DNA of 64,000 bases, taken from contig JAEWYQ010000015.1 of NCBI GenBank assembly GCA_023395555.1, forward strand, positions 25,376 to 89,375, written 5' to 3'. Shown here piece by piece: positions 30,448 to 40,079 of the stretch. Position 1 is the first letter of the stretch, and every line of letters begins with the position of its first letter. The notes under the pieces were generated by a model, which was not told the origin of the DNA, made no database searches, and saw nothing but the letters and a program-made list of their open reading frames with translations. The stretch comes from Bacillota bacterium (GTDB lineage Bacteria; Bacillota; Clostridia; Lachnospirales; Lachnospiraceae). The position numbers and the translations under genes were made by a program.

Positions 30448-31080
30448 ATGGAGTATACAAACAGGAAAATTTATGACATATCAATGCCGATCACTGCAGA
30501 TATGCCGGTTTATAAGGGAAGAGATTCCAAGAGACCGGTTATCACTCTGGAAAGTGACTTTAATACCGGGACGGTCTGTGAGAGCAGCATTAAAATGAAT
30601 CTTCATACCGGCACTCATCTGGACCGGACGCTTCACATGATGCCTGGAGGCAATACCATCGGGACGCTGAAGCTTTCTGATCTGGTGACCGAATGCAAGG
30701 TGCTGAATCTGACAGAGGTGAGAGAGAAGATCACCGACCAGGACCTGGCCAGGAAGGATATCAAGCCCGGTGACTTCATTCTTCTCAAGACCAGGAATTC
30801 CTTTGAACCGATTCTGGAAGGGGAATTTATCTACCTGGATCAGAGCGGTGGAAAATACCTGGCGGATTTGAATATTAAGGGTGTGGGAATTGACGGACTG
30901 GGAATTGAAAGGGACCAGCCGGGGCATGAGACCCATCTGGCCCTGATGGGAATAGGAGCTCATATTCTGGAGGGACTGCGCCTGGCGGATATTATGGAGG
31001 ACAGCTATCAGCTGATTGCGATCCCCATCAGCATTCCGGAAGCCGAGGCCGCTCCGGTCAGAGCGATACTGCTGAAATAA
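30448..31080 (+). CDS. Cyclase family protein (kynurenine formamidase-like)
   Basis: 210 residues. The HTGTHLDRTLHM motif (residues ~52-63) is the metal-binding signature of the cyclase/formamidase family, metal-dependent hydrolases of amides and esters. It follows zwf by 39 bases and is probably in the same transcript. The start at 30448 has AGGGAA close upstream. The true substrate cannot be told; tryptophan catabolism genes are not seen nearby. Confidence 0.85.
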   Translation: MEYTNRKIYDISMPITADMPVYKGRDSKRPVITLESDFNTGTVCESSIKMNLHTGTHLDRTLHMMPGGNTIGTLKLSDLVTECKVLNLTEVREKITDQDLARKDIKPGDFILLKTRNSFEPILEGEFIYLDQSGGKYLADLNIKGVGIDGLGIERDQPGHETHLALMGIGAHILEGLRLADIMEDSYQLIAIPISIPEAEAAPVRAILLK

Positions 31081-31098
31081 ATTCACCTGTTTCAAGGA

Positions 31099-32334
31099 TT
31101 ACCTTTCCGGCCCCGGTGTAATATACACCTGCCGGACGGTACGGCGGTTCCGCCAAATAGTCAGCCAGCAGGCCAGGAGGGTGACTGTGCCGCATAATGT
31201 TATGCAGACACGGTAATCCAGGATTTCACCCAATGCTCCTACCAGCAATGCGGCAATACAGCAAGCTGCCGAGATCAGAATAGATTCAAAGGCATTGAGC
31301 TTTGCCCGAAGTTCATCGGGAATATAGACTTGTACTGCAGTTGCCCGCATGGTGGCGCTGTTGATACCCAGAAAACCGCAGATCCCGCGGCTGACAAGCA
31401 TAAGAGGGTAGGGAAGCCATAGAAGCAGCATATCCATTGTCTCGTAGAACTGGTAGATGAGAAATGCAAAAGAAAAACGGTTTTTTTTGGGGATCTGGAT
31501 ATGATAATGCAGGAACCCGCCCAAGGTACGTCCCGCAAACTCTGCCACTGAGAATAAGGAGTACATCGCAATGGTGAAGCCCGGCGTACTGCGGAAAAAT
31601 GCAATCAGAATCGGGGAGTAGCCATTTCCGATGCCATTGGTAACAGCCATGTAAGAATAAATGGATGCAATGCCGCGTTCCTTTCGCAAATATTGAAACG
31701 CATCATTAAGGTCGCGCTTCCATAGCTGAAAGGAGAAGTGTTCCTCATGGAGCCGGCGTGTCTCCTTCACTTGAATTCGGCTTTCCAGCCCTGCGGCCAG
31801 CAGTGACAGTGCGCCCTGAACAATCAGGATCACTGCAACTCCCGTATGCTCATAAAGAATTGCTGCGATGGGGGTCATGATTACCGTCATAGTAGGATAA
31901 ACCATGCCGCTGACCGTATAGCCTTTCTGTTCGCAGCCCTCCGGAATCAGATTTGGATACAGGCTGTTATAGGCCAGTGAATCAAAGGAGCCAAGGGAGG
32001 CCAGCAACAGTGAAAAAAACATATACCCGGTATAGGTAAATGGACGGTAAAGCAGATACATTCCGGCCAGGGCATATAAGGCGCCGTTCACCGCATCACC
32101 CGCAACCAGGAAAGGCTTGCGCGGCAGGCGGTCCAGCCATGGTGCAGCAATTAATGGGATTAAAAATTGAGGCACTAACTGGATTGCAATCAAAAGAGCA
32201 GCAGCCAGGGTGCTTCCGGTTTCGTCAAACACTAAAAATGAGAGTGCGAAGGAGGATGCAATGCCGCCAGCCGCACCCAGCACAGTTGCCACCGTGAGCA
32301 AGGTAAAATTTTTTGTCCAAAGATCTTTTTTCAT
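31099..32334 (-). CDS. MFS transporter
   Basis: 411 residues with about twelve hydrophobic segments. It begins with a short basic N-terminus (MKKDLWTKNF) and has the loop motif WLDRLPRKPFLVAGD between helices 2 and 3, a form of the MFS GxxxDRxGRR signature. It resembles the macrolide/multidrug efflux branch (DHA3 type). AAGGAAGG lies upstream of the ATG. It is convergent with the cyclase gene and lies just downstream of the HTH/TPR regulator on the same strand, which probably controls it. Confidence 0.88.
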   Translation of the reverse strand: MKKDLWTKNFTLLTVATVLGAAGGIASSFALSFLVFDETGSTLAAALLIAIQLVPQFLIPLIAAPWLDRLPRKPFLVAGDAVNGALYALAGMYLLYRPFTYTGYMFFSLLLASLGSFDSLAYNSLYPNLIPEGCEQKGYTVSGMVYPTMTVIMTPIAAILYEHTGVAVILIVQGALSLLAAGLESRIQVKETRRLHEEHFSFQLWKRDLNDAFQYLRKERGIASIYSYMAVTNGIGNGYSPILIAFFRSTPGFTIAMYSLFSVAEFAGRTLGGFLHYHIQIPKKNRFSFAFLIYQFYETMDMLLLWLPYPLMLVSRGICGFLGINSATMRATAVQVYIPDELRAKLNAFESILISAACCIAALLVGALGEILDYRVCITLCGTVTLLACWLTIWRNRRTVRQVYITPGPER

Positions 32335-32418
32335 AGGGATACCTTCCTTTCCCTACAAGTATAGCATGCTGCTTATACGAAGAACATCCCGTTGTTTTGG
32401 GAAAACTATGCCGATACT

Positions 32419-33579
32419 TCAGCCTTTAACATCGGTTAAAGAGGCATAGGAAGGAAAATCACGAAGCAGTTCCCAGGCCTGCCGGTATTGCCGGTTGGCG
32501 GTATACCATGCCTCTACCCAGGGCAGATGGAATGCCGCATAACCTCTGGGAAGGCTGCTGCGCATTGCCTGGAAGCAATCAATCAGCAGATGCCCATAGG
32601 TCTCGTCGTGCAGATAGTTGGAATGGGTCAGGCGATAGCGCACTACCTCACACATTTGCATCCCAATCGGGGGATCTATAAGATTGGGGGATAGGTCTGT
32701 TGTTCTTTCCAGAGCGGTTAATGCCTCTTCCCTGTATCCAAGCTCCTCACAGCAAATAGCCAGCTTATGCAGATCCATGACCGTAGGTTCTTCAATAGTG
32801 CTAAAATAGGCGTATGCCTCCTGATAATGCTTGAATTGTATTTGGGTGGATGCAATGTTGTAGCGGATGTCTCTGAGGATTTCTTTGTTGTTTAATGCGG
32901 TGGCCAGTCTTTCCGCGGCACGGTAGTGGTGCAGCATGGCTTCATTTTGGTTTAAATCGCTGTAGCAATTGCCCAAAATCAGGCGGCAGAACAGCATCAC
33001 ATGCACAAGACAATCCTCTGCTGCCAGATGAAAGGCATGCCAAAGCCGTTCCTCGGCCCGTGTGTAGCTCCCGGATCTGTAATGGGAAAGACCGGTAAGA
33101 GCATAGGAAAGGGGCGAAGGAGAGAGACGTAACGCCTCCTCATAGCGTTCATTTATAATAAACCAAAGAGTGCGCTGCCGTTCATTCATCACACTTTCAA
33201 ACAACTCTAATGACTGATCCGGCATTTCCTTCTGAAGGCAGTCGAATAAAAGCATATCCAGCATGCAGGGACCGTTGACATAAGCCTCCTTGTTTTCCTC
33301 TAGTTCCTGGAAAAGTTGTTCCAGCAGAGCGGTATCCATTGCACCCGCAGCATCATAAATTTGCTCTGTCAGCTCCTTTGCCTTTCTTGCATCCTTCCCT
33401 GTATGCCATACAATATCAAGGCGCTTCAGCAAAAGCTCCAATACCTCAGCACTTGGTTCCGCTTTTCCCTGCTCGATCTTGCTTAAATAAGACACGGCGC
33501 AGATACCATCGCACAACCCCTGTTGGCTCCATCCTTTTTCCAATCTCGTCCGGCGGATGAGCAATCCTGGAAAATTCAC
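32419..33579 (-). CDS. HTH (XRE) regulator with TPR-like repeats, Rgg/PlcR type
   Basis: 386 residues from a GTG at 33579. The helix-turn-helix is at residues ~6-60 (IRRTRLEKGWSQQGLCDGICAVSYLSKIEQGK); the rest is helical repeats like the peptide-sensing domains of the Rgg/PlcR/ComR group. The frame is open to 33648, but a TATAAT box on the minus strand at 33625-33630 puts the transcript start inside that extension, so the GTG (with AGGGGC upstream) is preferred. The likely target is the adjacent MFS gene; the signal is unknown. Confidence 0.82.
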   Translation of the reverse strand: MNFPGLLIRRTRLEKGWSQQGLCDGICAVSYLSKIEQGKAEPSAEVLELLLKRLDIVWHTGKDARKAKELTEQIYDAAGAMDTALLEQLFQELEENKEAYVNGPCMLDMLLFDCLQKEMPDQSLELFESVMNERQRTLWFIINERYEEALRLSPSPLSYALTGLSHYRSGSYTRAEERLWHAFHLAAEDCLVHVMLFCRLILGNCYSDLNQNEAMLHHYRAAERLATALNNKEILRDIRYNIASTQIQFKHYQEAYAYFSTIEEPTVMDLHKLAICCEELGYREEALTALERTTDLSPNLIDPPIGMQMCEVVRYRLTHSNYLHDETYGHLLIDCFQAMRSSLPRGYAAFHLPWVEAWYTANRQYRQAWELLRDFPSYASLTDVKG

Positions 33580-33682
33580 ACAAATCGCCCCTTTTCTATA
33601 GTGTGATTTTAGTACAATAGTAAAATTATAACACATGTCGGTTTGCATTGTACATAAAAAAGGCCAAACTGCAAAAGATAAA

Positions 33683-33728
33683 AAGTGTGATTCGTATCAC
33701 ACTTAAATTCCCATAAAGAAGCTATAGT
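33683..33728 (+). promoter_or_regulatory. CRP/FNR-type activator site and -10 box for the DUF438 gene
   Basis: AAGTGTGAT (33683-33691) and ATCACACTT (33696-33704) are perfect arms, containing TGTGA-N6-TCACA at 33686-33701. TATAGT (33723-33728) is the -10 box. From site centre to first -10 base is 29.5 bases, exactly as at the DUF1858 promoter (26862-26904). Confidence 0.72.
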
Positions 33729-33774
33729 GATTATATAATAAATAAACAATCATTACAGAAATGGAGGATGAAGC

Positions 33775-35046
33775 ATGAGTGAGTACATTAATAACAGAGA
33801 GTACCGGCAGAAGGTGCTGAAGGAACTGATTTTGGAGCTGCATGACGGGAAAAGTGTGGAAGAGGTGAAGGAGCGGTTTGGCAAGCTGATTGAGGGCGTA
33901 TCCGCCACGGAGATATCCGCCATGGAGACGGAACTGATCAAGGAGGGGATGCCGGTATCGGAGGTGCAAAGATTATGCGATGTGCATGCCGCGGTTTTCA
34001 AGGGCTCCATCGAGGAGATCCACAGGCCGGAGAAGCCGGAGGAGAACCCAGGGCATCCGGTATTCACCTTTCGGGCGGAGAACCGGGCTGTGGAGCGGCT
34101 TTTAAATAAAAAGCTCCGTCCCGCTCTGGAGGAATTTCTTGCGGGAGAAGGGGAAGAGAGCAGGAAACAGCTTGTCATGTACATGGAACAGCTTTGGGAG
34201 CTGGATAAACACTATCTTCGAAAAGAGAATTTGCTCTTCCCTTATATGGAGAAATACGGCATTACCGCTCCTCCCAAGGTCATGTGGGGAGTGGATGATG
34301 AAATCCGGGCAGAGCTGAAGGAAGCACTCCGGCGTCTTAGCAGTTGGGAAAAAGGAAAGCAGAATCCGGCGGAGGAGGAGAAGGAAAAACAGGGGCTGGG
34401 AGAGATTCTGGAAGCAGCTTTTGGACGGGTAGAGGAAATGATCTTCAAGGAAGAGAATATACTATTCCCCATGGTGCTGGAGACCTTATCCGAAGACGAA
34501 TGGCTTAAAATTGCCGAGGAAAGCCGGGAGATTGGCTATTGTCTCTACGAACCGAAGCAGGTATGGAAGCCGGCGAGGGTGGATATGGAGGATAAGGCAA
34601 TCCAGCAGGGAGAGGCTCCGGCCGGAGATGGCTATCTTCAGTTTGAATCCGGTCTGATGACCGGGGAGGAGATTGAAGCGGTGTTCAACACACTGCCGGT
34701 AGACATTACCTTTGTGGACAAGGAGGGAGCGGTCAAGTTCTTCACCCAAGGGAAGGAACGGATATTCCCCAGAACAAAGGCGGTAATCGGAAGACAGGTG
34801 TCCAACTGCCATCCTCCGGCAAGTGTTCATATTGTGGAGCAGATTGTGGAGGATTTGAAATCCGGGAAGAAGGATCATGAGGATTTCTGGATTCGCATGA
34901 GGGATAAATACGTGCTGATCCGGTATTTTGCCGTCAGGGATGCGAAGGGAGAATTCCTGGGAGTCCTGGAGTTTACCCAGGATATCGCGCCGATTCAGGC
35001 AATCCAGGGCGAGAAGCGTCTGGTGTCCGAGAACCAAGAGCAGTAG
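33775..35046 (+). CDS. DUF438 / hemerythrin-like / PAS domain protein
   Basis: 423 residues in three parts: an N-terminal DUF438 helical domain (residues ~10-75), a hemerythrin-like four-helix domain (~90-250; HPVFTFRAENRA, DKHYLRKENLLFPYMEKYG, FKEENILFPM) that may bind a di-iron centre, and a C-terminal PAS domain (~295-405; DITFVDKEGAVKFFTQGKERIF). Such proteins are thought to sense or scavenge oxygen or nitric oxide. GGAGG precedes the ATG. The promoter carries a strong CRP/FNR-type site. Confidence 0.9.
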   Translation: MSEYINNREYRQKVLKELILELHDGKSVEEVKERFGKLIEGVSATEISAMETELIKEGMPVSEVQRLCDVHAAVFKGSIEEIHRPEKPEENPGHPVFTFRAENRAVERLLNKKLRPALEEFLAGEGEESRKQLVMYMEQLWELDKHYLRKENLLFPYMEKYGITAPPKVMWGVDDEIRAELKEALRRLSSWEKGKQNPAEEEKEKQGLGEILEAAFGRVEEMIFKEENILFPMVLETLSEDEWLKIAEESREIGYCLYEPKQVWKPARVDMEDKAIQQGEAPAGDGYLQFESGLMTGEEIEAVFNTLPVDITFVDKEGAVKFFTQGKERIFPRTKAVIGRQVSNCHPPASVHIVEQIVEDLKSGKKDHEDFWIRMRDKYVLIRYFAVRDAKGEFLGVLEFTQDIAPIQAIQGEKRLVSENQEQ

Positions 35047-35056
35047 GAACAGGGGC

Positions 35057-35091
35057 AGGGGATCTTACAAAAGGTGAGGTCCTCTTTTTTG
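35057..35091 (+). terminator. Terminator of the DUF438 gene
   Basis: AGGGGATCT (35057-35065) pairs with AGGTCCTCT (35077-35085, two G-U pairs), followed by a T run. Confidence 0.7.
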
Positions 35092-35306
35092 CTGCTTTTT
35101 TGTTTGTAATTAAAATTTTTAAAACCAGTTATAGATAGATAAGGATTCGGAAACAATGAAAGCAGTAGAAAGTATATCTACGAATATGCCTGCTTCAATA
35201 AAAAGAGGCAATGCGTATACGATGTTAGCAACATATGCCTTGTTAACAATGTATGGAAAAATAACAAAACGTAGAGGTAGTGTAACGTAGAAACGGAGGA
35301 AATGAT

Positions 35307-35504
35307 ATGATCATCAGACCGAAGGATAAGGACGACGACAAAAAGAAGAAGAATTCTGTAATCTGGCCGAAGCCGACCAATAACGAAGGGACGGCCGCAT
35401 GGCAGGACTCTGCCACGGATTATCAGCCGGGCCATGTAGGAAAGCCGCCCATCGAACGTGTCATTGATGCCAAGGACTGGGTGGACAACGGAAGCAAATT
35501 GTGA
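35307..35504 (+). CDS. Small DUF3787-like protein, probable spore surface protein
   Basis: 65 residues, very hydrophilic: a Lys/Asp-rich N-terminus (RPKDKDDDKKKKN) and a C-terminal IERVIDAKDWVDNGSKL, which resembles the conserved tail of the clostridial DUF3787 family, some members of which were found on spores. GGAGG lies eight bases before the ATG, so it is a real gene. The family call is from memory of the pattern and is moderate. Confidence 0.6.
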   Translation: MIIRPKDKDDDKKKKNSVIWPKPTNNEGTAAWQDSATDYQPGHVGKPPIERVIDAKDWVDNGSKL

Positions 35505-35642
35505 TGGACCGGCCGCGGTGAAGAACAGCGATGCCGCAGGGCAGCAAATGAAAGTGGTTAGAAAGATCAATATTTTTAAGCGGCAAATTTGTGTCGATAC
35601 CTCCAGATTTGCAGACTTTGAGAAAGGTATGGTTATTATAAT

Positions 35643-38600
35643 ATGGCAAAGATTCAAATGACAGTGGACGGTAATACAGCCGCTGCCTATGCGGCTTATG
35701 CTTTCACGGAGGTGGCGGCAATCTATCCTATCACGCCTTCCTCCGGCATGGCGGAATCCACGGATGAATGGGCGGCAAACGGCAGGAAGAATATCTTTGG
35801 GCAGGAGGTTAATGTGGTAGAAATGCAGTCGGAGGCAGGAGCCGCAGGGGCATTCCACGGCTCCCTGCAGGGCGGTGCCCTGACCACAACCTTTACGGCG
35901 TCCCAGGGACTTCTGTTAATGATACCAAATATGTATAAGGCAGCAGGAGAGCTGCTTCCCGGAGTCATTCATGTCAGTGCAAGAGCGATTGCCACTCATG
36001 CGCTGAGTATTTTCGGAGATCATCAGGATGTCATGGCGGCAAGGCAGACAGGGTGTGCCATGCTTGCCTCCGGCTCCGTACAGGAGGTGGCGGATCTGGC
36101 TCCTATTGCCCACCTGGCAGCGGTAAAGGGAAGGCTCCCCTTTGTTCATTTTTTTGACGGCTTCCGAACCTCCCATGAGGTACAGAAAATTGAAGTGCTG
36201 GAATACCGGGATTATGCGGATATGATGGATATGGAGGCGGTAAAAAGCTTCCGTGACCGGGCTCTGTCACCCAACCATCCGGCCATCCGCGGGACGGCGC
36301 AGAATTCGGATATCTATTTCCAGGGAAGAGAAGCGGCCAACCCTTTCTATGAGAATATGGTTCCCCTTGTGGAAGAATATATGAAGAAAATGGAACGCTA
36401 TACCGGGCGAAGCTATGGCTTATTCGATTACTACGGCGCCCCGGATGCGGAGTATGTAATTGTTGCCATGGGTTCCGTCACTCAGACCATCGAACAGACC
36501 ATTGATTATTATAATCAATTGGGAGAGAAATACGGCCTGATTAAGGTGCGCCTGTACCGTCCTTTCTCCATGGAGCATTTCCTGAGAGAGATGCCGGTCA
36601 CTGTAAAAAAAGTGGCTGTCCTGGACCGGACCAAGGAACCGGGAGCCGTAGGGGAACCGCTGTATCTGGATGTCTGCGGCTGTTATCTGGGAAAGGAGAG
36701 GGTACCGGTGATTATCGGAGGAAGGTATGGTCTTGCTTCCAAGGATACCACCCCCGGGGATATTGCAGCCGTATATCTGTTGTTAAAGACGTGTGAAGAT
36801 CGGAACGGCAGCAGGACAAGAACTGGTTTTACCATAGGAATCACGGATGATATCACCGGGAATTCATTGCCGCCGGTAAAGGATATTCATGTGGAATCCA
36901 AGGGAATGAAGGCTTGCCAGATCTGGGGGCTGGGCTCCGACGGTACGGTAGGCGCCAATAAGCAGGCGGTAAAGATTATCGGGGAACAGTCGGAACTGAA
37001 GGTTCAGGCGTATTTTGATTATGATTCCAAGAAATCCGGCGGACTGACCGTATCCCATCTGCGGTTTGACCGGGAGTCGATTCGCTCCACCTACCTTGTT
37101 TCCAGCGCGGATTATGTTGCCTGCCATAATCAGTCCTATGTAAATAAATATGATCTGTTGGAGAGCATCAAGCCCGGAGGAATTTTTGTTCTGAATACCC
37201 ATTGGAAGGATAAGGAGCTGGATGAGAACCTTCCGGCTGAGCTTAGGAAACAGCTGGCGGAGAAAAAAGTACAGTTTTATACCATCAATGCTATGGGTAT
37301 TGCAGAGGAGCTGGGGCTGGGAAACCGAATCAATATGATAATGCAGGGGGCCTTCTTTAAACTCACTGAAATATTAAGCGAGGATGTCTATATTAAGGAG
37401 CTGAAGGAAGGAATTCATAAGCTGTATGGCAATAAGGGCGATAAGATTGTCAGAATGAATGTGGATGCATTGGAACGCGGTATCAAATCCATTCATAAGG
37501 TAAAGATTCCACAAGAGTGGAATGATGCAGCCCTTAATGGATCTACAAGCGTAGAAAACCCTCTGAATAAAACCGGGGAGCTCAAAGAACCGGAATTTAT
37601 ACCAAAGATTATGCGCCCCATGTCAGAGTTAAAAGGAGGGGAGCTTCCGGTCAGTGCCTTTGCCGGAAGGGAGGACGGAACCTTTCCGCCCGGAACCTGT
37701 GCCTACGAAAAGCGCGGCATAGCGGTAAATGTCCCGGAGTGGATTGAAGAACGCTGTATCCAGTGTAATCAGTGTGCGTATGTCTGCCCTCACGCCGTCA
37801 TCCGTCCCTTCCTGCTGGATGAGGATGAGCGGGAAAAGGCGCCGGAGACCTTCGTCACGAAAAAAGCGACGGGACGGAACCTGGAGGGCTATTATTATAA
37901 AATCCAAATCAGCCCCATGGATTGTACCGGCTGCGGCAATTGCGCAGAAATATGTCCTGCCAAGGGTAAGGCGCTGATCATGAAACCCATAGAGACCCAG
38001 CTTCCGACGGAAGAAGTAAACTGGAGATATGCCATAGGTAATATATCCTTTAAGCGCAATGTGGCTTATGGACCGGCATTCAAGGACAGTCAGTTTAAGA
38101 CCCCCCTCATTGAATTCTCCGGCGCTTGTGCCGGGTGCGGAGAGACGCCCTATATTAAGCTGATTACCCAGCTGTTCGGAGAAAGGATGATGATTGCCAA
38201 TGCCACCGGCTGTTCCTCCATCTGGGCGGCCTCGGCACCCAGTACGGCTTATACCGTCAATCGGGAGGGAAAAGGCCCCTCCTGGGCAAATTCGCTCTTT
38301 GAAGATAACGCGGAGTACGGATACGGAATGTATCTTGCGGTGAAGCAGCTGAGAAATAAGCTGGAGCAGGATATGCGCCTGCTGATGGACAAGAATGTGG
38401 AAGAGAAAGTAAAAGAAGCGCTTCATGACTGGATTCACTATAAGGAGGATGGCAAGACCTCGGAGGAAGCAAGCAAAAAGGTGCTGAATGTGCTGGAAAC
38501 CATTACCTCTACGGATATAGAAACAATGATGCTGGTTAAGGATATCAAAGAGAACCGGGATTATCTGGTCAAGCGTTCTGTCTGGCTGGTGGGCGGTGAC

Positions 38601-39254
38601 GGATGGGCCTATGACATTGGGTATGGCGGATTGGATCATGTGATGGCCTCGGGAGAGGATGTCAATGTGCTGGTATTTGATACGGAGGTATATTCCAATA
38701 CCGGCGGGCAGGCCTCCAAGTCCACACCGACGGCGGCCATTGCCAAATTTGCAGCTTCCGGCAAGAAGCAGGGGAAGAAGGATCTGGGAAGAATGATGAT
38801 GACCTATGGAAATGTATATGTAGCCCAGGTGGGAATCAATGCGGACAATACCCAGCTAATCAGAGCCCTGCGGGAGGCGGAGGAATATCACGGACCCTCC
38901 CTTGTCATTGCTTATGCTCCCTGTATTAATCATGGTATTAAGGAAGGCATGGGAAGGAGCATGGCCACAATCAAGAAAGCGGTGATGTGCGGTTACTGGC
39001 ATTTATACCGGTATAATCCGGTACTGAAGGAGGAAGGAAAGAATCCCTTCATTCTGGACTCGAAGGCGCCGACGGAGAGCTTCCGGGATTTCATTCTGGG
39101 GCAGGTGCGTTACAGCTCCCTGGAAAAAGCATTTCCGGAGAAAGCCCAGGCACTCTTTGGCCAGGCAGAGAAGATGGCAAAGGAACGGTATGCTATCTAT
39201 AAGCAGATGGCGGAAGCGGAGCCCATTGGCAGTCACTCCGATCAGTCTGAATAA
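35643..39254 (+). CDS. nifJ: Pyruvate:ferredoxin (flavodoxin) oxidoreductase
   Basis: 1203 residues, the full single-chain form. It oxidises pyruvate to acetyl-CoA and CO2, passing electrons to ferredoxin; the central step of clostridial fermentation. Domain order: pyrimidine-binding domain I (start VDGNTAAAYAAYAFTEVAAIYPITPSS), domain III, a two-cluster ferredoxin domain (CIQCNQCAYVCPH at ~703, CTGCGNCAEICPAKG at ~760), the proximal cluster CAGCGETPY (~830) and the TPP domain (GGDGWAYDIGYGGLDH, ~985). No truncation is seen. Confidence 0.98.
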   Translation: MAKIQMTVDGNTAAAYAAYAFTEVAAIYPITPSSGMAESTDEWAANGRKNIFGQEVNVVEMQSEAGAAGAFHGSLQGGALTTTFTASQGLLLMIPNMYKAAGELLPGVIHVSARAIATHALSIFGDHQDVMAARQTGCAMLASGSVQEVADLAPIAHLAAVKGRLPFVHFFDGFRTSHEVQKIEVLEYRDYADMMDMEAVKSFRDRALSPNHPAIRGTAQNSDIYFQGREAANPFYENMVPLVEEYMKKMERYTGRSYGLFDYYGAPDAEYVIVAMGSVTQTIEQTIDYYNQLGEKYGLIKVRLYRPFSMEHFLREMPVTVKKVAVLDRTKEPGAVGEPLYLDVCGCYLGKERVPVIIGGRYGLASKDTTPGDIAAVYLLLKTCEDRNGSRTRTGFTIGITDDITGNSLPPVKDIHVESKGMKACQIWGLGSDGTVGANKQAVKIIGEQSELKVQAYFDYDSKKSGGLTVSHLRFDRESIRSTYLVSSADYVACHNQSYVNKYDLLESIKPGGIFVLNTHWKDKELDENLPAELRKQLAEKKVQFYTINAMGIAEELGLGNRINMIMQGAFFKLTEILSEDVYIKELKEGIHKLYGNKGDKIVRMNVDALERGIKSIHKVKIPQEWNDAALNGSTSVENPLNKTGELKEPEFIPKIMRPMSELKGGELPVSAFAGREDGTFPPGTCAYEKRGIAVNVPEWIEERCIQCNQCAYVCPHAVIRPFLLDEDEREKAPETFVTKKATGRNLEGYYYKIQISPMDCTGCGNCAEICPAKGKALIMKPIETQLPTEEVNWRYAIGNISFKRNVAYGPAFKDSQFKTPLIEFSGACAGCGETPYIKLITQLFGERMMIANATGCSSIWAASAPSTAYTVNREGKGPSWANSLFEDNAEYGYGMYLAVKQLRNKLEQDMRLLMDKNVEEKVKEALHDWIHYKEDGKTSEEASKKVLNVLETITSTDIETMMLVKDIKENRDYLVKRSVWLVGGDGWAYDIGYGGLDHVMASGEDVNVLVFDTEVYSNTGGQASKSTPTAAIAKFAASGKKQGKKDLGRMMMTYGNVYVAQVGINADNTQLIRALREAEEYHGPSLVIAYAPCINHGIKEGMGRSMATIKKAVMCGYWHLYRYNPVLKEEGKNPFILDSKAPTESFRDFILGQVRYSSLEKAFPEKAQALFGQAEKMAKERYAIYKQMAEAEPIGSHSDQSE

Positions 39255-39262
39255 ATTGAGAC

Positions 39263-39296
39263 AGGAGCTGTTACAATTATGTAATGGCTCCTTTTT
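39263..39296 (+). terminator. Terminator of the PFOR gene
   Basis: AGGAGC (39263-39268) and GCTCCT (39287-39292), with an inner TTAC/GTAA pair, are followed by TTTT. Confidence 0.85.
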
Positions 39297-39492
39297 AAAG
39301 GTTGTTTTGCCAGGTTCCGAGAGGGGAGGCTTTTTTAGCCTTGGAAATTGGTTTTATAAGCCAGCGGTACTATTATTTACATCGTGTTTTGCGATATTCC
39401 CTACTTATCAAACGTTTATTTTATGATATAATAGTTATGTCATAGATATATTTATGTGGTCGTATTCAATCTAAGAAGAAGGGTGGCGTTGC

Positions 39493-39768
39493 ATGGTAGA
39501 ACAGTTGTTAAAATCCGACGCGAAGAAAGTACGGCAAGGGAATAGTACAATAAGTACAGTAGTCTATAATCTTATTTTCAGAAATGCTCTCTACAGCATA
39601 GAGTGTTATCGGGAAGATTCCGATCTGGATGACCCCAATAACTATTGTCTGGCAGAGGATATTACAGATGATGAAGGAGAGGCAGAAGCTTTTCTTCAGA
39701 TAGTAGCCAGGGGAAAAGTGTCTCCCGTACATATACAGGATATCGCAGCTGATTATTTTGCGGTATGA
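39493..39768 (+). CDS. Conserved hypothetical small protein
   Basis: 91 residues, acidic, with no membrane helix or known motif. The middle (YNLIFRNALYSIECYRED) and the end (GKVSPVHIQDIAADYFAV) look like an ordered small fold seen in other Lachnospiraceae; I cannot name it with confidence. AAGAAGGGTGG precedes the ATG and a terminator follows, so it is a monocistronic gene. Confidence 0.75.
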   Translation: MVEQLLKSDAKKVRQGNSTISTVVYNLIFRNALYSIECYREDSDLDDPNNYCLAEDITDDEGEAEAFLQIVARGKVSPVHIQDIAADYFAV

Positions 39769-39916
39769 GCTTCTACATATTGCCTTAATGTAGCATACAA
39801 AAGAGGCCGGAGGCGTGAGCAGACCGGTTTGGGATACGTGATAAAAGGAAGCAGTCACAGATTGGTTTCTACTATATTATCATGGACGTAAGATTATGAC
39901 TACATAAAGCTGACTG

Positions 39917-39965
39917 AAAAAGGGCTGGTTCCAGCGCAACCTCTGCGCAGGACAGCCTTTTTTTA
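39917..39965 (+). terminator. Terminator downstream of the 91-residue protein
   Basis: AAAAAGGGCTG (39917-39927) pairs with CAGCC and the T run at 39953-39965, enclosing an inner GCGC/GCGC hairpin. The 311-base gap 39769-40079 otherwise holds only the presumed ger promoter. Confidence 0.75.
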
Positions 39966-40079
39966 TTGGAAAAAGTTAACGTATGTGAATAAAGCCCGGC
40001 ACATTATGAAAGAATAAAAGAATAGTATCGGTTAACACGTATGTTTCATGTTTCTGTACATGCAGAATGCGAGGGAATA

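Noticed and set aside
37629..38639. 336-codon antisense frame inside the PFOR gene
   Set aside because: It lies wholly opposite conserved PFOR domains and its translation has no family features; a shadow of a GC-biased coding strand.
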